Shown: one piece after another, positions 25,537-37,630 of the stretch | Layout: each line of letters starts with the position of its first letter | Numbering within the stretch: the first letter of the stretch is position 1 | DNA from: Serratia symbiotica str. 'Cinara cedri' | GTDB lineage: Bacteria; Pseudomonadota; Gammaproteobacteria; Enterobacterales; Enterobacteriaceae | Assembly (NCBI GenBank): GCA_000238975.1 | Contig: CP002295.1 | Span: forward strand, 1,364,001 to 1,428,000 | Length of the DNA: 64,000 bases | Reading direction: 5' to 3' | The notes under the pieces: generated by a model | Told to the model about the DNA's origin: nothing | What the model saw: only the letters and a program-made list of their open reading frames with translations | Databases searched by the model: none | Translations under genes and position numbers: made by a program

Positions 25537-26793
25537 TTAAGGACGAATAATATTTTGAGTTAACTGCCATTCCATCAGCGCTTGTTCACGACGACGCTTA
25601 AGTTCATCACGAATTGCTATATTATGTAACCCACTAGCTATGATATCATTACTTGATACCATACTTACTACCTTGTATGCCTGGCGCAAATAATCACCCT
25701 GTGGATATAAATTATTATTAAAACTATTAACGCCATGTACGGCCGCCTTACTCACTAAAATAATCTGCTCAAGTTGATACGGCTTGCGCCAAACATCAAT
25801 AGCATCAAATAGCTGCAGTAATACTTTTGGTGCTAATTGATGTACCATATAGATTAAGCTATGATATTTAGCCACAAGTTTAGCCAACTCACATAATAGA
25901 TTAGGGATCCGTAAACGCTGACAAAAATCTTCAATTAGCTGAATACTAGTAAATCCATGCCCTGTCTGACTAGGCAAGCGCCCCAAAGAAGTTAAGACCT
26001 TACTAAAATTATAGCATAATGCAGAAAAACGTACCTCAACTAATGGACTTAACCGAGCAATAGCTTCTAATGTTAACATAGTATGAGCACCTGCGTTAGT
26101 ATGCAGATCAACATCAATATCTTGATGTAACTTAACTGACATTGAAACACCAAATAACGCCTCAATCTCCGGAAATAATGCCATCAATGCATTGCATTCA
26201 TGTAGCACTTGAAAATAAACATGGGGATGCTGACTCTGTAGTGCCTTTTTAGTTTCTTGCCATACACGCTCTGCTGTTAGTGAAGATAATTCAGAACTAC
26301 TTCCAATGTAACGCATTAATTCAAGAGTTTCTTCTGCAATAATAAATCCTAGATGAGCGAAGCGAGCAGCAAAACGTGCTACACGCAATACACGTAAAGG
26401 ATCTTCAATAAAAGCATTAGAAACATGTCGCAATATACGCGCTTTTAGATCAGCAACACCATGATAAGGGTCTATTAGCACGCCATCCGAAGAACGGGCA
26501 ATAGCATTAATAGTCAAATCACGACGCAGTAAATCTTCTTCTAATGTAATATTCGGCTTTACACAACAAGAGAATCCAGTATAACCATGACCAGATTTAC
26601 GCTCAGTACGGGCTAATGCATACTCTTCCCGAGTATCAGGATGAAGAAATACTGGGAAATCTTTACCAACCTGGCGATAACCAATAGATAATAATTCTGA
26701 TGCCGTAGCACCAACTACCACCCAGTCATGATCAAGCACAGGGATATTCAGTAAGTAATCACGAACCGCGCCACCAACTAGGTAAATCTTCAC
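25537..26793 (-). CDS. cca: CCA-adding tRNA nucleotidyltransferase with a degenerate HD domain
   Basis: Adds or repairs the 3' CCA of tRNAs. The class II nucleotidyltransferase core is intact: GGAVRD at 7-12, catalytic Asp21 and Asp23 (LDHDW), [14 protein letters not shown] and [15 protein letters not shown]. The C-terminal HD phosphohydrolase domain is not: the E. coli LCHDLGK signature reads LCYNFSK (Tyr261-Asn262, codons at 26008-26013), and a further metal-site HD (EFHDLI) reads KYHSLI. So CCA addition should persist while the 2',3'-cyclic phosphodiesterase and phosphatase activities are probably lost. Length is 418 (E. coli 412). The start is GTG, preceded by AGAGGG. Confidence 0.96.
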   Translation of the reverse strand: MKIYLVGGAVRDYLLNIPVLDHDWVVVGATASELLSIGYRQVGKDFPVFLHPDTREEYALARTERKSGHGYTGFSCCVKPNITLEEDLLRRDLTINAIARSSDGVLIDPYHGVADLKARILRHVSNAFIEDPLRVLRVARFAARFAHLGFIIAEETLELMRYIGSSSELSSLTAERVWQETKKALQSQHPHVYFQVLHECNALMALFPEIEALFGVSMSVKLHQDIDVDLHTNAGAHTMLTLEAIARLSPLVEVRFSALCYNFSKVLTSLGRLPSQTGHGFTSIQLIEDFCQRLRIPNLLCELAKLVAKYHSLIYMVHQLAPKVLLQLFDAIDVWRKPYQLEQIILVSKAAVHGVNSFNNNLYPQGDYLRQAYKVVSMVSSNDIIASGLHNIAIRDELKRRREQALMEWQLTQNIIRP

Positions 26794-29700
26794 AGCTCAA
26801 CCCTCTATTTTACTTGATTACTTATTTATCGGGTTCACATAAAATAGAAATAAAATCTTATATAAAATATAATAAAATAAAACTAAAAGCTAGTCAATGA
26901 CTATAATAATTCTTATTGTTATAGCACCAGATAATTAATTACAGTAGCAACAAACCAACATTAAAGATACAGCTGATAGATATAAATACTACAGAGTACA
27001 AATAATATACTTCTTGTATTTAAATTAAAAATTAATAGCCATTCATATCTTTTATTATTGATTTTAGTTTATAAAATCTTGATTTTATTTATGTATTTTA
27101 TTTATAACCTACTCACTATAACTATTATTTAATGATATATTTGTTTAAATCGTAGGTTACATCTATGTATACTTGTTATTCTAATAATTAGAATACTAAC
27201 TACTAATCTAACTATAATGCATACGTATATTAATTTAAGTATCTTAGTAGACGATAAAGTTGTCTAATAGGAATAGTTTTTAATATCTACATTATTATTA
27301 CCATAGTTAGTGCGATTATTAATGCTTCATAAAATCACTTCTTTACTAAAATTTAGAAAATTGAAAATACCATTATAAATACTAGGCATGATATTAAAAT
27401 CAGTGCTAAATTTATCACAAATATAGTATGCACATATTATATATACCTTTAAAATAAAATAATATTAATATAAGTAAATATATTAAGCATAATTTAATAT
27501 ATATGCCTACTTAATATTAATCATTATATCGTACAATTAAATCATATGATATATTTTTATATTACCAGCAAATATAGAAAACTAAAAAGTATAGAAATAT
27601 ATTAAAGAATGGGTAATATTAGATGCATGTAATTAGCTAAAATAATACTATATAATATAGAGAAATATATAACTTATTATTTAAATATATTTATATATAT
27701 TGTATTAAATCTAATATTTATTGCTACCCTATTAATATAACTGCATGACAAAAATAAATTATTAAACTCATTAAACTAATATATTTATATATGATAACTA
27801 ATTAATATTTATTATTAAGTTATTTAAATTTCATACATAGATAGAATCTATTTATCTCTATATTTATATTTTTAATAAACACTAAATACATATTAAACTC
27901 ACTAATAGGCAATCATTAAGATATGTAAATAACTAACAGTATAATTTATTTATTACTATACTTATATTCAAACCAACACAAGAAAAACAGATAGCTTACT
28001 ATATAAGTAGTATTTCATTATATAGTAATATATGCTATATACTGCTTACATATATTATATGTGAATATGAATTATGATAAGTTAATGTATATATTATAAG
28101 CAAAAACCTACTATACATAGAACAAAAAATTAAATATAGCAATACTATATATTTATTATCATTAATCAAAAGATAAAATAAAATAATTTATAAAGAGATC
28201 CTAAATAAAATAATAATTAGTAATATCTAAAAAATAAAATAAAACAAGTATAATACTAGATAAATACACTGAGGTCTAAACATAAATTAAATATTTAGAA
28301 AATTACTATTACTCTAATTAAATTAAAAATAAACCTTAAGTACAATCAAAAACACTATAAATCAACAAGATATTTAAGATTATTATCTAGTATTAAAATT
28401 GTACTAAAAACTATTATACGTATGTAATAGTTTAGACAAAAATAAACTTAACAGTATTAATATAAACGTACAATAAACAAATTATTTAGATAAAACTGCC
28501 TATATTATATAAATTATACAATAATTGTCATATTATATATATTTATATTATGTTTTATTACCAGTGCTACCTAAAATTAATAGTAATTAATAGCTATTAA
28601 TGCAAGGCAAGCTGGCAATTTGATTTAATTTTTTATGATATTCTACTAAAATTAGATATAATTAAATATAAACAGTATTAAATTATTTATCATATAAGAA
28701 TAAATATTAAAAAAATGAATGCCCCAAGATATCAATTAGCTATATTAATGATACTGGTATATTTGCCATAAAAACTAATCAAGACTGATTTTTGCTAAAA
28801 TACTTAGAAATAAAACTAACTATAAACTAACATGACAATCTCATGCTCTAATCAAATCACACACTTTTATACCTCAGTTAGTCTATAAAGCTAAAACACA
28901 ATAAATATTTACTAAACAAATTATTACTATGTTATAAAAATTAATAGTTTATTGCTAATTCTAATAATATTACAAATTAAAATATAGTTAATTATATAGC
29001 GTATGTATAAAATTTATACCAGGCGCTACTTGTTCAAACATTAAAAATACAAAATTAATTCAGTTTCTTAAATATATACTGTTCTACTAGTTAAGTAGAC
29101 TAATAAAATAATGATTACGGACATTTAATTTTTACAACGTACAAATGATATAAATGAACTATAGAAATATTTACAAGCATATACCAATAAATGGCTAGGG
29201 GGAATCAAATCTCATTAATTACAATGCAAAATTAATCATATACATATGCTATGAAACTCATTTCACCCACATATTTGATAAGTATCATGGCTAATGCATA
29301 ATATTACTAAAATATTAATTGTATCGTAGTTAATTGCTAGGTAAATTAAACACAAATATGCTATGCAACTACTAAATTAATAGGTAAAATAATATATATT
29401 TAACATTATCATTACTTATACTTTTATATTAATCAATACACCACTATATTGTACAGTGACAACGCTATTCATCCATTAATAGACTATTATTGGAAAGATT
29501 AGTGAAAAACGTACAAAACGTACAATAAGTAACTAACTATATAGCTCTCTTTTTTGAAATATGACTAATAATAAATATATATAATACTAGGTTAATTATT
29601 ATAATTAACTATACTCCTACAAAGAGATGTACTAATATCATCTGCTGTAATGATTGTAAGGATGACAATAATAAAAATGTATAATACAAATAATAATAAC

Positions 29701-30759
29701 TACATATTACTATCCTAAACGCATTACCAGCGTAAATAATCAAATAGTGATAAAGCTGTCAATAATAACAATAAGCAATCACCTAACCTATCGATAATAA
29801 AATGATCAACTACATGATATAATAATCTGAAAATATTATAATATTGTATTCTAGAAAACCATGCTGTTTACAAAAATATAGTATTATTATGTAATCCAAA
29901 ATTATCGTCCAAAGTAGTATTACAATACTACTATTACTTCATATTTATAGATAATAATTTCTTTAAAATCAAAACTCATAATAAATAAAAAGATTAATAA
30001 CTATTAATTCTATCCAAATTCCACAGCATACATCACGCATATGCTCAATAACCATCTATTACCTCAGATTTTATATGCAACAAATATTTACATATAACAA
30101 ATTAATACTCGTTTATGGCTTTAAAAAATTACAAATACAATTTGAATTGTAACTAACATATCAATTAACTACTCAATAATAATAAACACTCAATCATACT
30201 AAACCTAAACTTAAGAATAATTTTATATAGACTTGACTCTTATACAATAAAGGTGATTATAATGCAATAGAAGAATTAATATGTAAGAAATTTAACTATA
30301 AAACCACAAAATAATACTCAAACGCTACTCATTAAAATACCATCAATATGGTCTACTTTTATTGTAAAATAAAAATTAATAAATAAATATTATTAATATT
30401 AATTGCATTATAGAATACTACATACTAGATTACTTTAATATATAATAACCATTAAGATAATAGCAAAATAATACATCAATCTTAACCTTTAATAATTATA
30501 GCTAGTAAAAATTTTCTACTTGTATATAAATACGAATATAAAAATATATTACTGTATACAATAATATACATTATCTAATTTTTACACATAAACTAATAAA
30601 ATATTAGAACTAAAATATCAATAACCATATCAATACAGAACCGTAAAGGCTATTAGCTAAAGTAGTGATACGAGTGCTAGATAATACATTTAATCCTATT
30701 ATAGCTGTGTATGCTAATATCAGAGGCACATAATTTTGTTCTTCCTTGGAAGTTATTAG
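26794..30759. other. 4-kb gene-free region at the position of lost ygiF-glnE
   Basis: No intact gene. E. coli has ygiF (about 1.3 kb) and glnE (about 2.8 kb) between cca and hldE, on the hldE strand; their sum closely matches this gap. Weak + strand hints of GlnE occur at about 29190 (LGGIK for GAGGIR) and near 30660, but these are too short to call. Otherwise the DNA is extremely AT-rich with no RNA gene or strong hairpin. Confidence 0.5.
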
Positions 30760-32184
30760 ATGAAAATTAAACCGCCTGATTTTCGCAATACCAATATACT
30801 AGTGGTAGGTGATATTATGTTAGATCGCTATTGGCATGGCCAAACTCATCATATCTCGCTAGAAGCTCCAGTTCCTGTGGTCAAAGTGAATCATATTGAA
30901 GAGCGTCCTGGCGGAGCAGCTAACGTAGCAATGAATATAGCTTCACTAGGCTCTAATACACATCTAATAGGATTAACTGGCATTGATGATGCGGCACACA
31001 CTCTTCATGATAAACTAAATCAAGTAAACGTTCGCTGTGATTTAATATCGATACCTACTCACCCGACAATAACAAAGCTACGCGTACTATCGCGCAATCA
31101 GCAGCTAATCCGTCTCGACTTTGAAGACAGCTTTTACAACGTCGACACACAACCAATATTAGGACTCATCCAAAAAGCACTACCACATATCGATGTATTG
31201 GTGTTATCAGACTATGCTAAAGGCACGCTAAATCAAGTACAAAATATAATTAAACTAGCCAGGGCAGCTAAAGTAATGATTCTAATTGATCCAAAAGGTT
31301 CTGATTTTAAACGCTATAGCGGTGCTACGCTGCTAACACCAAATCTATCTGAATTCGAAGCAATAGTGGGTCACTGTAAAAATGAAAACAATCTAGTAGA
31401 ACGTGGTATGAAACTAATTACTGACTTTTCGCTATCCGCACTTCTAATAACTCGTTCTGAATACGGCATGACCTTACTACAGCCTGGAGTCGTACCGCTA
31501 CATCTACCTGCCCAAGCTCAAGAAGTTTTTGACGTTACTGGTGCTGGTGATACCGTTATTGGCGTGCTAGCTGCATCCTTAGCTGCAAAAAATTCACTGG
31601 AAGAATCGTGTTTCCTAGCTAATGCTGCCGCTGGCACGGTAGTTGGTAAGATAGGAACCTCTAGCGTTTCATTAGTTGAGCTAGAAAATACTATCAACTT
31701 TTGTGTTGACAATAAATGCAACGTAATGACTATAGCCCAATTGAAAACCGCTGTAACACAAGCACGAATGCGTGGGGAAAAAGTAGTAATGACTAACGGT
31801 ATTTTTGATATTCTGCACGCTGGACATATTTCTTATTTATCTAATGCACGCAAACTAGGTGATCGACTTATTGTAGCAGTAAACAGCGATGCTTCTACTA
31901 AGCGACTAAAAGGAAAAGCTCGCCCAATTAACACACTAAAAAATCGCATGATTGTACTTAGCGCACTAAAATCAGTAGATTGGATAGTCTCCTTCGAAGA
32001 AGATACTCCACGACGCTTAATTAACGATATCTTACCAGATTTACTAGTAAAAGGCGGTGACTATAAACCAGAAGATATTGCTGGTAGCTCAGAAGTATGG
32101 GCAAACAATGGGGATGTTAAAGTGTTAGCATTTGAAAAAGGATTATCTACAACTAACATCATTAATAGTATTAAAAACTATTAA
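30760..32184 (+). CDS. hldE: Bifunctional D-beta-D-heptose 7-phosphate kinase / heptose 1-phosphate adenylyltransferase HldE
   Basis: Makes the ADP-heptose precursor of the LPS inner core. The 474 residues equal the E. coli fusion (477). The N-terminal ribokinase-type domain (about 1-315) has GGAANVAMN at 51-59 and TGAGDT at 260-265, with Asp264 as catalytic base. The C-terminal nucleotidyltransferase (about 340-474) has [12 protein letters not shown] with the HxGH motif at 353-356. A GGAAG site precedes the ATG. Both halves look functional. Together with kdsD, lptABC and TolC this argues for a retained Gram-negative outer membrane with at least core LPS. Confidence 0.97.
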   Translation: MKIKPPDFRNTNILVVGDIMLDRYWHGQTHHISLEAPVPVVKVNHIEERPGGAANVAMNIASLGSNTHLIGLTGIDDAAHTLHDKLNQVNVRCDLISIPTHPTITKLRVLSRNQQLIRLDFEDSFYNVDTQPILGLIQKALPHIDVLVLSDYAKGTLNQVQNIIKLARAAKVMILIDPKGSDFKRYSGATLLTPNLSEFEAIVGHCKNENNLVERGMKLITDFSLSALLITRSEYGMTLLQPGVVPLHLPAQAQEVFDVTGAGDTVIGVLAASLAAKNSLEESCFLANAAAGTVVGKIGTSSVSLVELENTINFCVDNKCNVMTIAQLKTAVTQARMRGEKVVMTNGIFDILHAGHISYLSNARKLGDRLIVAVNSDASTKRLKGKARPINTLKNRMIVLSALKSVDWIVSFEEDTPRRLINDILPDLLVKGGDYKPEDIAGSSEVWANNGDVKVLAFEKGLSTTNIINSIKNY

Positions 32185-33019
32185 GCAATATAATAATTAG
32201 CGCTAGCAAATTTTATTGCACTACTAAGTATGTTTTTTTGGCTGTATAATTAGCTAATGCTCTTGAGTACCTCAACTTATACATGGGTAATAACAGGAGC
32301 TAAAGAATGCACATCTCAAAAAATGATCCCTATTTTTACTTCTTAGCCAAATACAACATTACACTTATTTTATAATGTTATATATTACTATAATTATACT
32401 ATAATCTCATAGACATGTACATAGTAATATGTGAACTTCTGTAAGTTCAATATTGCAAGATTGACTACACTAAAATGAACTAATTATGACCATAATATCT
32501 AATAAATTTTATATTTTCTCAAGATATTCTCTTAACTAATATATAACTTTAAGCATTGATAAATTAACCTTACATACATTGTATTCATTTTTTCGGTCAA
32601 TTATCAAGTATCCCTTCATAGTTCAATCATTATCATCTAGTATGATGATAGTTACTAGACAAATAAACTATAAACTTCTCAGTACCTGTTTACTAATTGC
32701 CCTATTAAATTATTAGCGATATAGTCAACATACTTTTCTTAGAATAAACTGAGAATGCTCAATGCCGGTAAACTAACCTACTAACTAACTCACTGTAGTA
32801 AAAACTATAGGGCATTTAAACAATATTTAACAAGCAAATTAAAATTAGTCTTTTATGGATAAATTCCTTAATAAATTATTAATCAATAACTTATATATGA
32901 TTGTTATAGCAATAATCAAATACCTAAAAATAGTAATATAACTAACATGCCTTAATTAATTAGAGCCTAAGTAAAGCGATGAAGAATAAACGACACTCTA
33001 TATAATAATATGAATTAGG
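32185..33019. other. Gap between hldE and the ribB leader
   Basis: No supportable gene. E. coli has ubiK here on the opposite strand; I could not read a remnant. A 22-codon frame at 32307-32375 (MHISKNDPYFYFLAKY...) has a good AGGAGC site but no homology I recognise, so I do not call it a gene. Confidence 0.5.
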
Positions 33020-33080
33020 GATAAGCAGATCCGGTATCATTCCGAACTTGAAGGTGGTAATCTAAATAAGGGAGAGTAGC
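33020..33080 (+). promoter_or_regulatory. Decayed FMN riboswitch (RFN element) remnant before ribB
   Basis: AGCAGATCCGGTATCATTCC (33024-33043) and the later GGGAGAGTA (33070-33078) match the 3' half of the ribB FMN riboswitch leader of enterobacteria in sequence, order and spacing. The intervening GCCGACGGTTAGAGTCCGGA core is strongly altered. The 5' half with the AGGGCGGGG..CACCGGCGGT stem is not visible upstream. It is therefore unlikely to fold as a flavin sensor, and ribB is probably expressed without feedback. Comparison is from memory of the E. coli leader. Confidence 0.7.
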
Positions 33081-33192
33081 TATATATATAGGGCGTATTA
33101 TAGCTCATGTGATGTTTTAGCTATTTCTAACCACTCCTCAAAACAATCCTGATTCTGTTAATCCATAATTTTTTTAATGAGGGGTTTTTACC

Positions 33193-33849
33193 ATGAATCA
33201 GACAATACTTTCGGATTTTGGCACACAGACAGAACGAGTTGAACAGGCTCTTGATGCATTACGTAATGGGCACGGTGTTATGGTTCTCGATGATGAATAT
33301 CGTGAAAATGAAGGCGATATGATTTTTGTTGCTGAAACCATGACAGTTGAACAAATGGCACTAACTATTCGTCACGGAAGCGGTATTGTGTGTCTGTGTA
33401 TCACTGAAGATCGCCGACAACAGCTTGATTTACCTATGATGGTCATTAATAACTCTAGCCAATTCCAGACCCCCTTCACCGTAAGCATTGAGGCATCACA
33501 GGGAGTTACTACTGGTGTTTCCGCAACAGATCGTTTAAGTACTATTCGTGCAGCTATTGCTGATAATGCAAAACCAGAAGATCTAAGTCGCCCAGGACAT
33601 GTGTTCCCACTAAAAGCACAACCAGATGGTGTACTGAGCCGTCGTGGTCATACCGAAGCAACTATTGATTTAGTAGCGATGGCTGGTTTTAAACCAGCTG
33701 GCGTATTATGTGAGCTTACCAATGATAATGGTAGTATGGCACACACGCTAGAAGTAATAGCTTTCGCTCAGCAACACAATATGACAGTACTAACTATTGA
33801 GGATGTAGTCGCTTATCGTCGCCATACTCGTAATCCGAAAATCGGTTAA
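33193..33849 (+). CDS. ribB: 3,4-dihydroxy-2-butanone 4-phosphate synthase RibB
   Basis: Converts ribulose 5-phosphate to 3,4-dihydroxy-2-butanone 4-phosphate plus formate, one of the two inputs to riboflavin. The 218 residues match E. coli RibB (217). The active-site loop [11 protein letters not shown] begins at residue 33, and the ribulose-phosphate-binding [11 protein letters not shown] is present. The ATG is preceded by GAGGGG at 8-nt spacing. The leader carries only a broken FMN riboswitch, so control has probably become constitutive. Riboflavin supply is a common nutritional role of insect symbionts; that role is inferred here. It converges with ygiC across only 45 nt; the zupT and ygiD genes found here in E. 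coli have been cleanly deleted. Confidence 0.97.
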   Translation: MNQTILSDFGTQTERVEQALDALRNGHGVMVLDDEYRENEGDMIFVAETMTVEQMALTIRHGSGIVCLCITEDRRQQLDLPMMVINNSSQFQTPFTVSIEASQGVTTGVSATDRLSTIRAAIADNAKPEDLSRPGHVFPLKAQPDGVLSRRGHTEATIDLVAMAGFKPAGVLCELTNDNGSMAHTLEVIAFAQQHNMTVLTIEDVVAYRRHTRNPKIG

Positions 33850-33894
33850 AGTAAAGCGTCAGCTATCTAACTAACATTTACTCATTCAGAAACT

Positions 33895-35058
33895 TCAGTA
33901 ATCTAATATAATATGTGGATAAAATCGTGATAAATTTTGAGTAATTAAATGGTGGTCTTCGCGAATACCAATACCACAAGGTTGATTGCCGATCAACCAA
34001 CTACCAATAAGCGTATAGCTACTTGAAAACTGTGGTAATGAATGAAATTTTTGAATAATCATGCCTTCTGCGCCATAGGGACCATCAACGCATGCTAATT
34101 GCTGACTCCCTTTAAAAACTTGAATATTAGCCCCTTCACGCGAAAATAATGGCTTGATTACAAAATGATCTAACGGCGGGTAACTATCTTCAGCAAAGTA
34201 GGCTGGCAGTAAATTCGGATGATTGGGAAACATTTCCCATAGCAACGGAAGCAGCGCTTTATTTGAGATAATACTTTTCCAGGCTGGCTCTAACCAACAC
34301 ACATCAGCACCATCTAACTTAGCGGCAAACATCTCACGCAACATAAACTCCCATGGGTAAAGCTTAAATATGATATCAATCACATAATCCTGTACATCAG
34401 TAAATTGACCTTGCTGATCTAGACCAATCTCTTCCATAAATAAAAACTTAGTATCAAAACCAGCTTCTGATGCACAATATTGTAGGTATTTTACAGTACC
34501 ACGATCTTCCTCACTACCCTGACAGCAAGCCAAGTGCATCAAATTCAATCTATGGTGAAATTTTATATCAGCGAAGCGTTTAATTAGCTTTTCCTGCAAG
34601 CAATTATACTGAGCCGCTTGCGGAGCAAGTTTACCCACCTTAATTTGTTCTTCAAGCCACAACCGTTGGAATAAAGCGGTTTCATATAATGAGGTAGGCG
34701 TATCAGCATTATTTTCTAATAGTTTAGGTGGTTCAACACCATCGTAAATCAAATCAAGACGCGAATATAGTGAGGGCTGGTGGGTATACCAAGAACGACG
34801 CACGAAATCCCAAACCTGCCTCGGAATGCGACATTTACTCATCCATAAATCACTAGCTACTACTTTCTCCACTACTTGTAAACACATTTGATGTAACTTA
34901 GAAGTAACGCTTGCAATCTCTTCAATTTCTGCCAATGTCAATTGATAATAAGCATCTTCACACCAATACGGCTGATCATACATTCTATAAAAAGAGAAAC
35001 CTAACGCGGTAGCTTGTTCCTGCCAATTCGGACGCTCGATAATCATAAGACGCTTCAT
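33895..35058 (-). CDS. ygiC: YgiC, glutathionylspermidine synthase-like ATP-grasp protein
   Basis: Member of the glutathionylspermidine synthase preATP-grasp family; the physiological substrate of YgiC is not established. The 387 residues match E. coli YgiC (386) throughout: ERPNWQEQA and YWCEDAYY near the N-terminus, [14 protein letters not shown] in the middle, and the ATP-grasp part with [30 protein letters not shown] and GIGIRED. Unlike E. coli Gss, there is no N-terminal amidase domain. It starts 3 nt after ygiB and its ribosome site lies inside the ygiB end, so the two are translationally linked. Its survival in so reduced a genome suggests a useful, perhaps envelope-related, role alongside YgiB and TolC. 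Confidence 0.93.
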   Translation of the reverse strand: MKRLMIIERPNWQEQATALGFSFYRMYDQPYWCEDAYYQLTLAEIEEIASVTSKLHQMCLQVVEKVVASDLWMSKCRIPRQVWDFVRRSWYTHQPSLYSRLDLIYDGVEPPKLLENNADTPTSLYETALFQRLWLEEQIKVGKLAPQAAQYNCLQEKLIKRFADIKFHHRLNLMHLACCQGSEEDRGTVKYLQYCASEAGFDTKFLFMEEIGLDQQGQFTDVQDYVIDIIFKLYPWEFMLREMFAAKLDGADVCWLEPAWKSIISNKALLPLLWEMFPNHPNLLPAYFAEDSYPPLDHFVIKPLFSREGANIQVFKGSQQLACVDGPYGAEGMIIQKFHSLPQFSSSYTLIGSWLIGNQPCGIGIREDHHLITQNLSRFYPHIILDY

Positions 35059-35061
35059 GAA

Positions 35062-35718
35062 TTAACCGCCCATGCTGCGAGAACTAGATACAGTGCTACG
35101 ACTTTTCATGCTATTATGCTTACTAATAGTCTCTCCGAAACCACCGCGAGTTGTGGTATGAGTAATTAAAGAATCTGGAGTTATATCTCTTTTTGGTGTA
35201 TTTGTGGTATGTCCATTAGCTATTGTTGTATCATTATTTTTACCATTAGCATCAACAAACTTACCACGATCTAGATTAGTAATATTTGAGGAAGTAAAAG
35301 GTGGCTGCTTAGCAAATCCAGACCCCCCCATCACATGACCCATCATATAACCCGCTATTAACGGCATCCAACTATTACTACCTTGAGACCCTGTCGTTAT
35401 ACCAGCATGCTCACTTTCCTCGGTACGTTGCGTAGGACCTAATGTGGTAATACAGTCTTCAGGAGAAGCATATTCTGGCGTATTTTTTTCATTTGCTGTC
35501 AATGTATCATAGTGGGGCGTAGTGCACTGTTTTTGCGTGGTAGTATTCACAGGTAAGCAATCATCAACATTTTGATATATTGCAATAGTTTCATCATTCT
35601 TCTCGCAGCCAGACATAATGAACACAGCGCTAATTACAAGAGCTAATGGTGTTACAGGATGCGTGTGCCAAGATTTATGACATATTTCTTGGTTAATATT
35701 TTTTATCCGTTTCATCAT
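35062..35718 (-). CDS. ygiB: YgiB, DUF1190 family putative lipoprotein
   Basis: Unknown function; in E. coli it is co-transcribed with tolC and ygiC. The 218 residues (E. coli 223) begin with a positively charged stretch, a hydrophobic segment and a lipobox-like IMSGC, consistent with export and lipidation. Conserved blocks follow: YQNVDDC, WMPLIAGYMMG, FGETISKHN and the C-terminal SSRSMGG. The middle is low-complexity Thr/Ser/Gly. Two adjacent ATGs (35718 and 35715) share the same GGGAT site; family members start at the second (MKRIK). It lies 274 nt after tolC. Confidence 0.92.
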   Translation of the reverse strand: MMKRIKNINQEICHKSWHTHPVTPLALVISAVFIMSGCEKNDETIAIYQNVDDCLPVNTTTQKQCTTPHYDTLTANEKNTPEYASPEDCITTLGPTQRTEESEHAGITTGSQGSNSWMPLIAGYMMGHVMGGSGFAKQPPFTSSNITNLDRGKFVDANGKNNDTTIANGHTTNTPKRDITPDSLITHTTTRGGFGETISKHNSMKSRSTVSSSRSMGG

Positions 35719-35992
35719 AATTCATCCCATTATTTGGGTTGTTTTACTATATATTAGTAACTAAGGATAGTATAAATAAGCTTAAAATTAAAGCTACTGA
35801 TAATAAAAATCAAATAGGACCCAGTCAATGATAAGCCCATCAATATTTATACGTATATAAGTATTATAACTTATAATAAGTTACCATTATTGCATATCAA
35901 TAGATAATACATAGATAAGTAGCTAGCAAAAAATAGGTAGCTAGCAAAATACTTATTTAATACTATTTTAACCATTAGTATGAATATCTTAC

Positions 35993-37360
35993 TTAATACA
36001 CTACAGGTGTTATATTTTTCTTAGAAAGTAAAATAGGTTTATCTAGTAAACCATTCAGTACCATTAAATCCTTTTCATTTAATGTCCCAAGTGAAGATTT
36101 AATATTTAATTGATTAATTAAATAAGTATAACGTGCTCCTGATAATTGCTGTTTGAGGTTATAGAGAGCAGTAGTCGCGCTAGATACATCAACAGCAGTA
36201 CTAATCCCCTGTTTATAACGAAATTCTATTATATTTAGGAAATCTTGAGCAGAAACTACTGCTTTTTTATAAATATCAATACCTCTAATTGAGGCGTGTA
36301 AATTATTAAATGATGTACACACATTTTGAACTAGATTACGATGTGCACTTTCCAGCAATGCACTTGCAACGACAAAACCATATCGCGCCTGTCGCACTTG
36401 GGACTTAATAACACCCCTAGTATCAAGCGGTAGATTCATATTAAGACTAACTTTATTCTGCCTAGTATTGCTATCTAAAAAGCTATCAATATTACTAGAA
36501 CTAATATATTTGGTGTTCATTAATTCTATAGATGCATTAATATTAATTATTGGCATGTAGCCAGTCTGTGCTAAACGAATCTGCTCACGAGCTAAATCCT
36601 GACCTAAACGCGCAGAAATTAGGCTCAAATTATGCGTTTCTGCCTTCTTCAATAAGGTATTCATTGCTTCTGGGAGCTGGGGTCTAAATCTTGCAATATT
36701 TAACGAAACCAAATCTGAGTAAAAAACACCAGTAACCTGACGTAACCTTTCTAAAGCATTATCTAACGTATTACGTGCAGTAATCTCAGACATTAGTATA
36801 GTGTCATAGTTAGAGCGAGCACTCTGCACGTCCGTAATACTTACTAATCCAGCGTTAAAACGTTGAGTAACTTGATCCTGCGCACGATATGCCGATTTTT
36901 TTTGCTCATAAATATAAGATAGTACATCCATATCATATAGCGCATTTAAGTAAGCAGTAGCAGTCTCAAGAATCAAACCCTGCGAAGAAATTTGAAGTAT
37001 AATATTAGATATATTTGCGGTTTTTTCCTGTAGTGTTAATGCGTGTAATTTTGACATATCAAAAACAGTCTGCGTTAATGATAGCGAACCATGAGTTATG
37101 ATAGAATTCATCTTATGATGACTACCGTATCTATAATCATCAACATCACCTGCGCTTAATTCTAATAATGGTAACATAAAACTATGCGCTTCATTAATTT
37201 TTTCAAACTCAGTATCACGATCCGCAATAGTTTTATGTAATCCTGGATTGCTTGCTTTAGCCTGCTTATAGACCTGCAATAAATCTTCTGCCCGACTCAT
37301 TAGACTAAAGCATCCCAGACTAATACTGATACTAATAAGAAAGAGGAATATTTTGTTCAT
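35993..37360 (-). CDS. tolC: Outer-membrane efflux channel TolC
   Basis: Trimeric channel-tunnel that joins inner-membrane exporters to the outside. The 455-residue protein keeps a cleavable signal peptide (cut near MSRAEDLL) and the two-fold internal repeat of beta-barrel plus long alpha-hairpins. Conserved blocks include QRFNAGLVSITDVQSARSNY and YLINQLNIKSSLGTLNEKDL. It is shorter than E. coli (493): the disordered C-terminal tail known to be dispensable is absent, and extracellular loops are trimmed. The ATG has an AGGGAA site. No partner pump is in this window. It leads the tolC-ygiB-ygiC set and diverges from nudF across about 270 nt, which should hold both promoters. Confidence 0.96.
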   Translation of the reverse strand: MNKIFLFLISISISLGCFSLMSRAEDLLQVYKQAKASNPGLHKTIADRDTEFEKINEAHSFMLPLLELSAGDVDDYRYGSHHKMNSIITHGSLSLTQTVFDMSKLHALTLQEKTANISNIILQISSQGLILETATAYLNALYDMDVLSYIYEQKKSAYRAQDQVTQRFNAGLVSITDVQSARSNYDTILMSEITARNTLDNALERLRQVTGVFYSDLVSLNIARFRPQLPEAMNTLLKKAETHNLSLISARLGQDLAREQIRLAQTGYMPIININASIELMNTKYISSSNIDSFLDSNTRQNKVSLNMNLPLDTRGVIKSQVRQARYGFVVASALLESAHRNLVQNVCTSFNNLHASIRGIDIYKKAVVSAQDFLNIIEFRYKQGISTAVDVSSATTALYNLKQQLSGARYTYLINQLNIKSSLGTLNEKDLMVLNGLLDKPILLSKKNITPVVY

Positions 37361-37630
37361 TTGTATTCCCTATTATGCATTAATATTATTAAGTGAACAT
37401 TAACAATCAATAAATAGAATCGCCAATTCTAGTAGAGAATGCTATTCTCACCGGGCTACTCAATATACCATTGGTCATATCTTTTAGCTTTTAGTTCCCC
37501 AACAATCAATATTAAACTTTATCTTGATTCTAATAATTTAGCGTAAATCAATAATAAATTATCTCATGATCTTATCTTATATTATGAAATTATTTATTAT
37601 ATCTCCATAAAAATGAAGGAGTATAATCCT

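Noticed and set aside
32307-32375. 22-codon frame (MHISKNDPYF...) with AGGAGC upstream
   Set aside because: No homology recognised, very short, and AT-rich chance occurrences are expected; left as a note.
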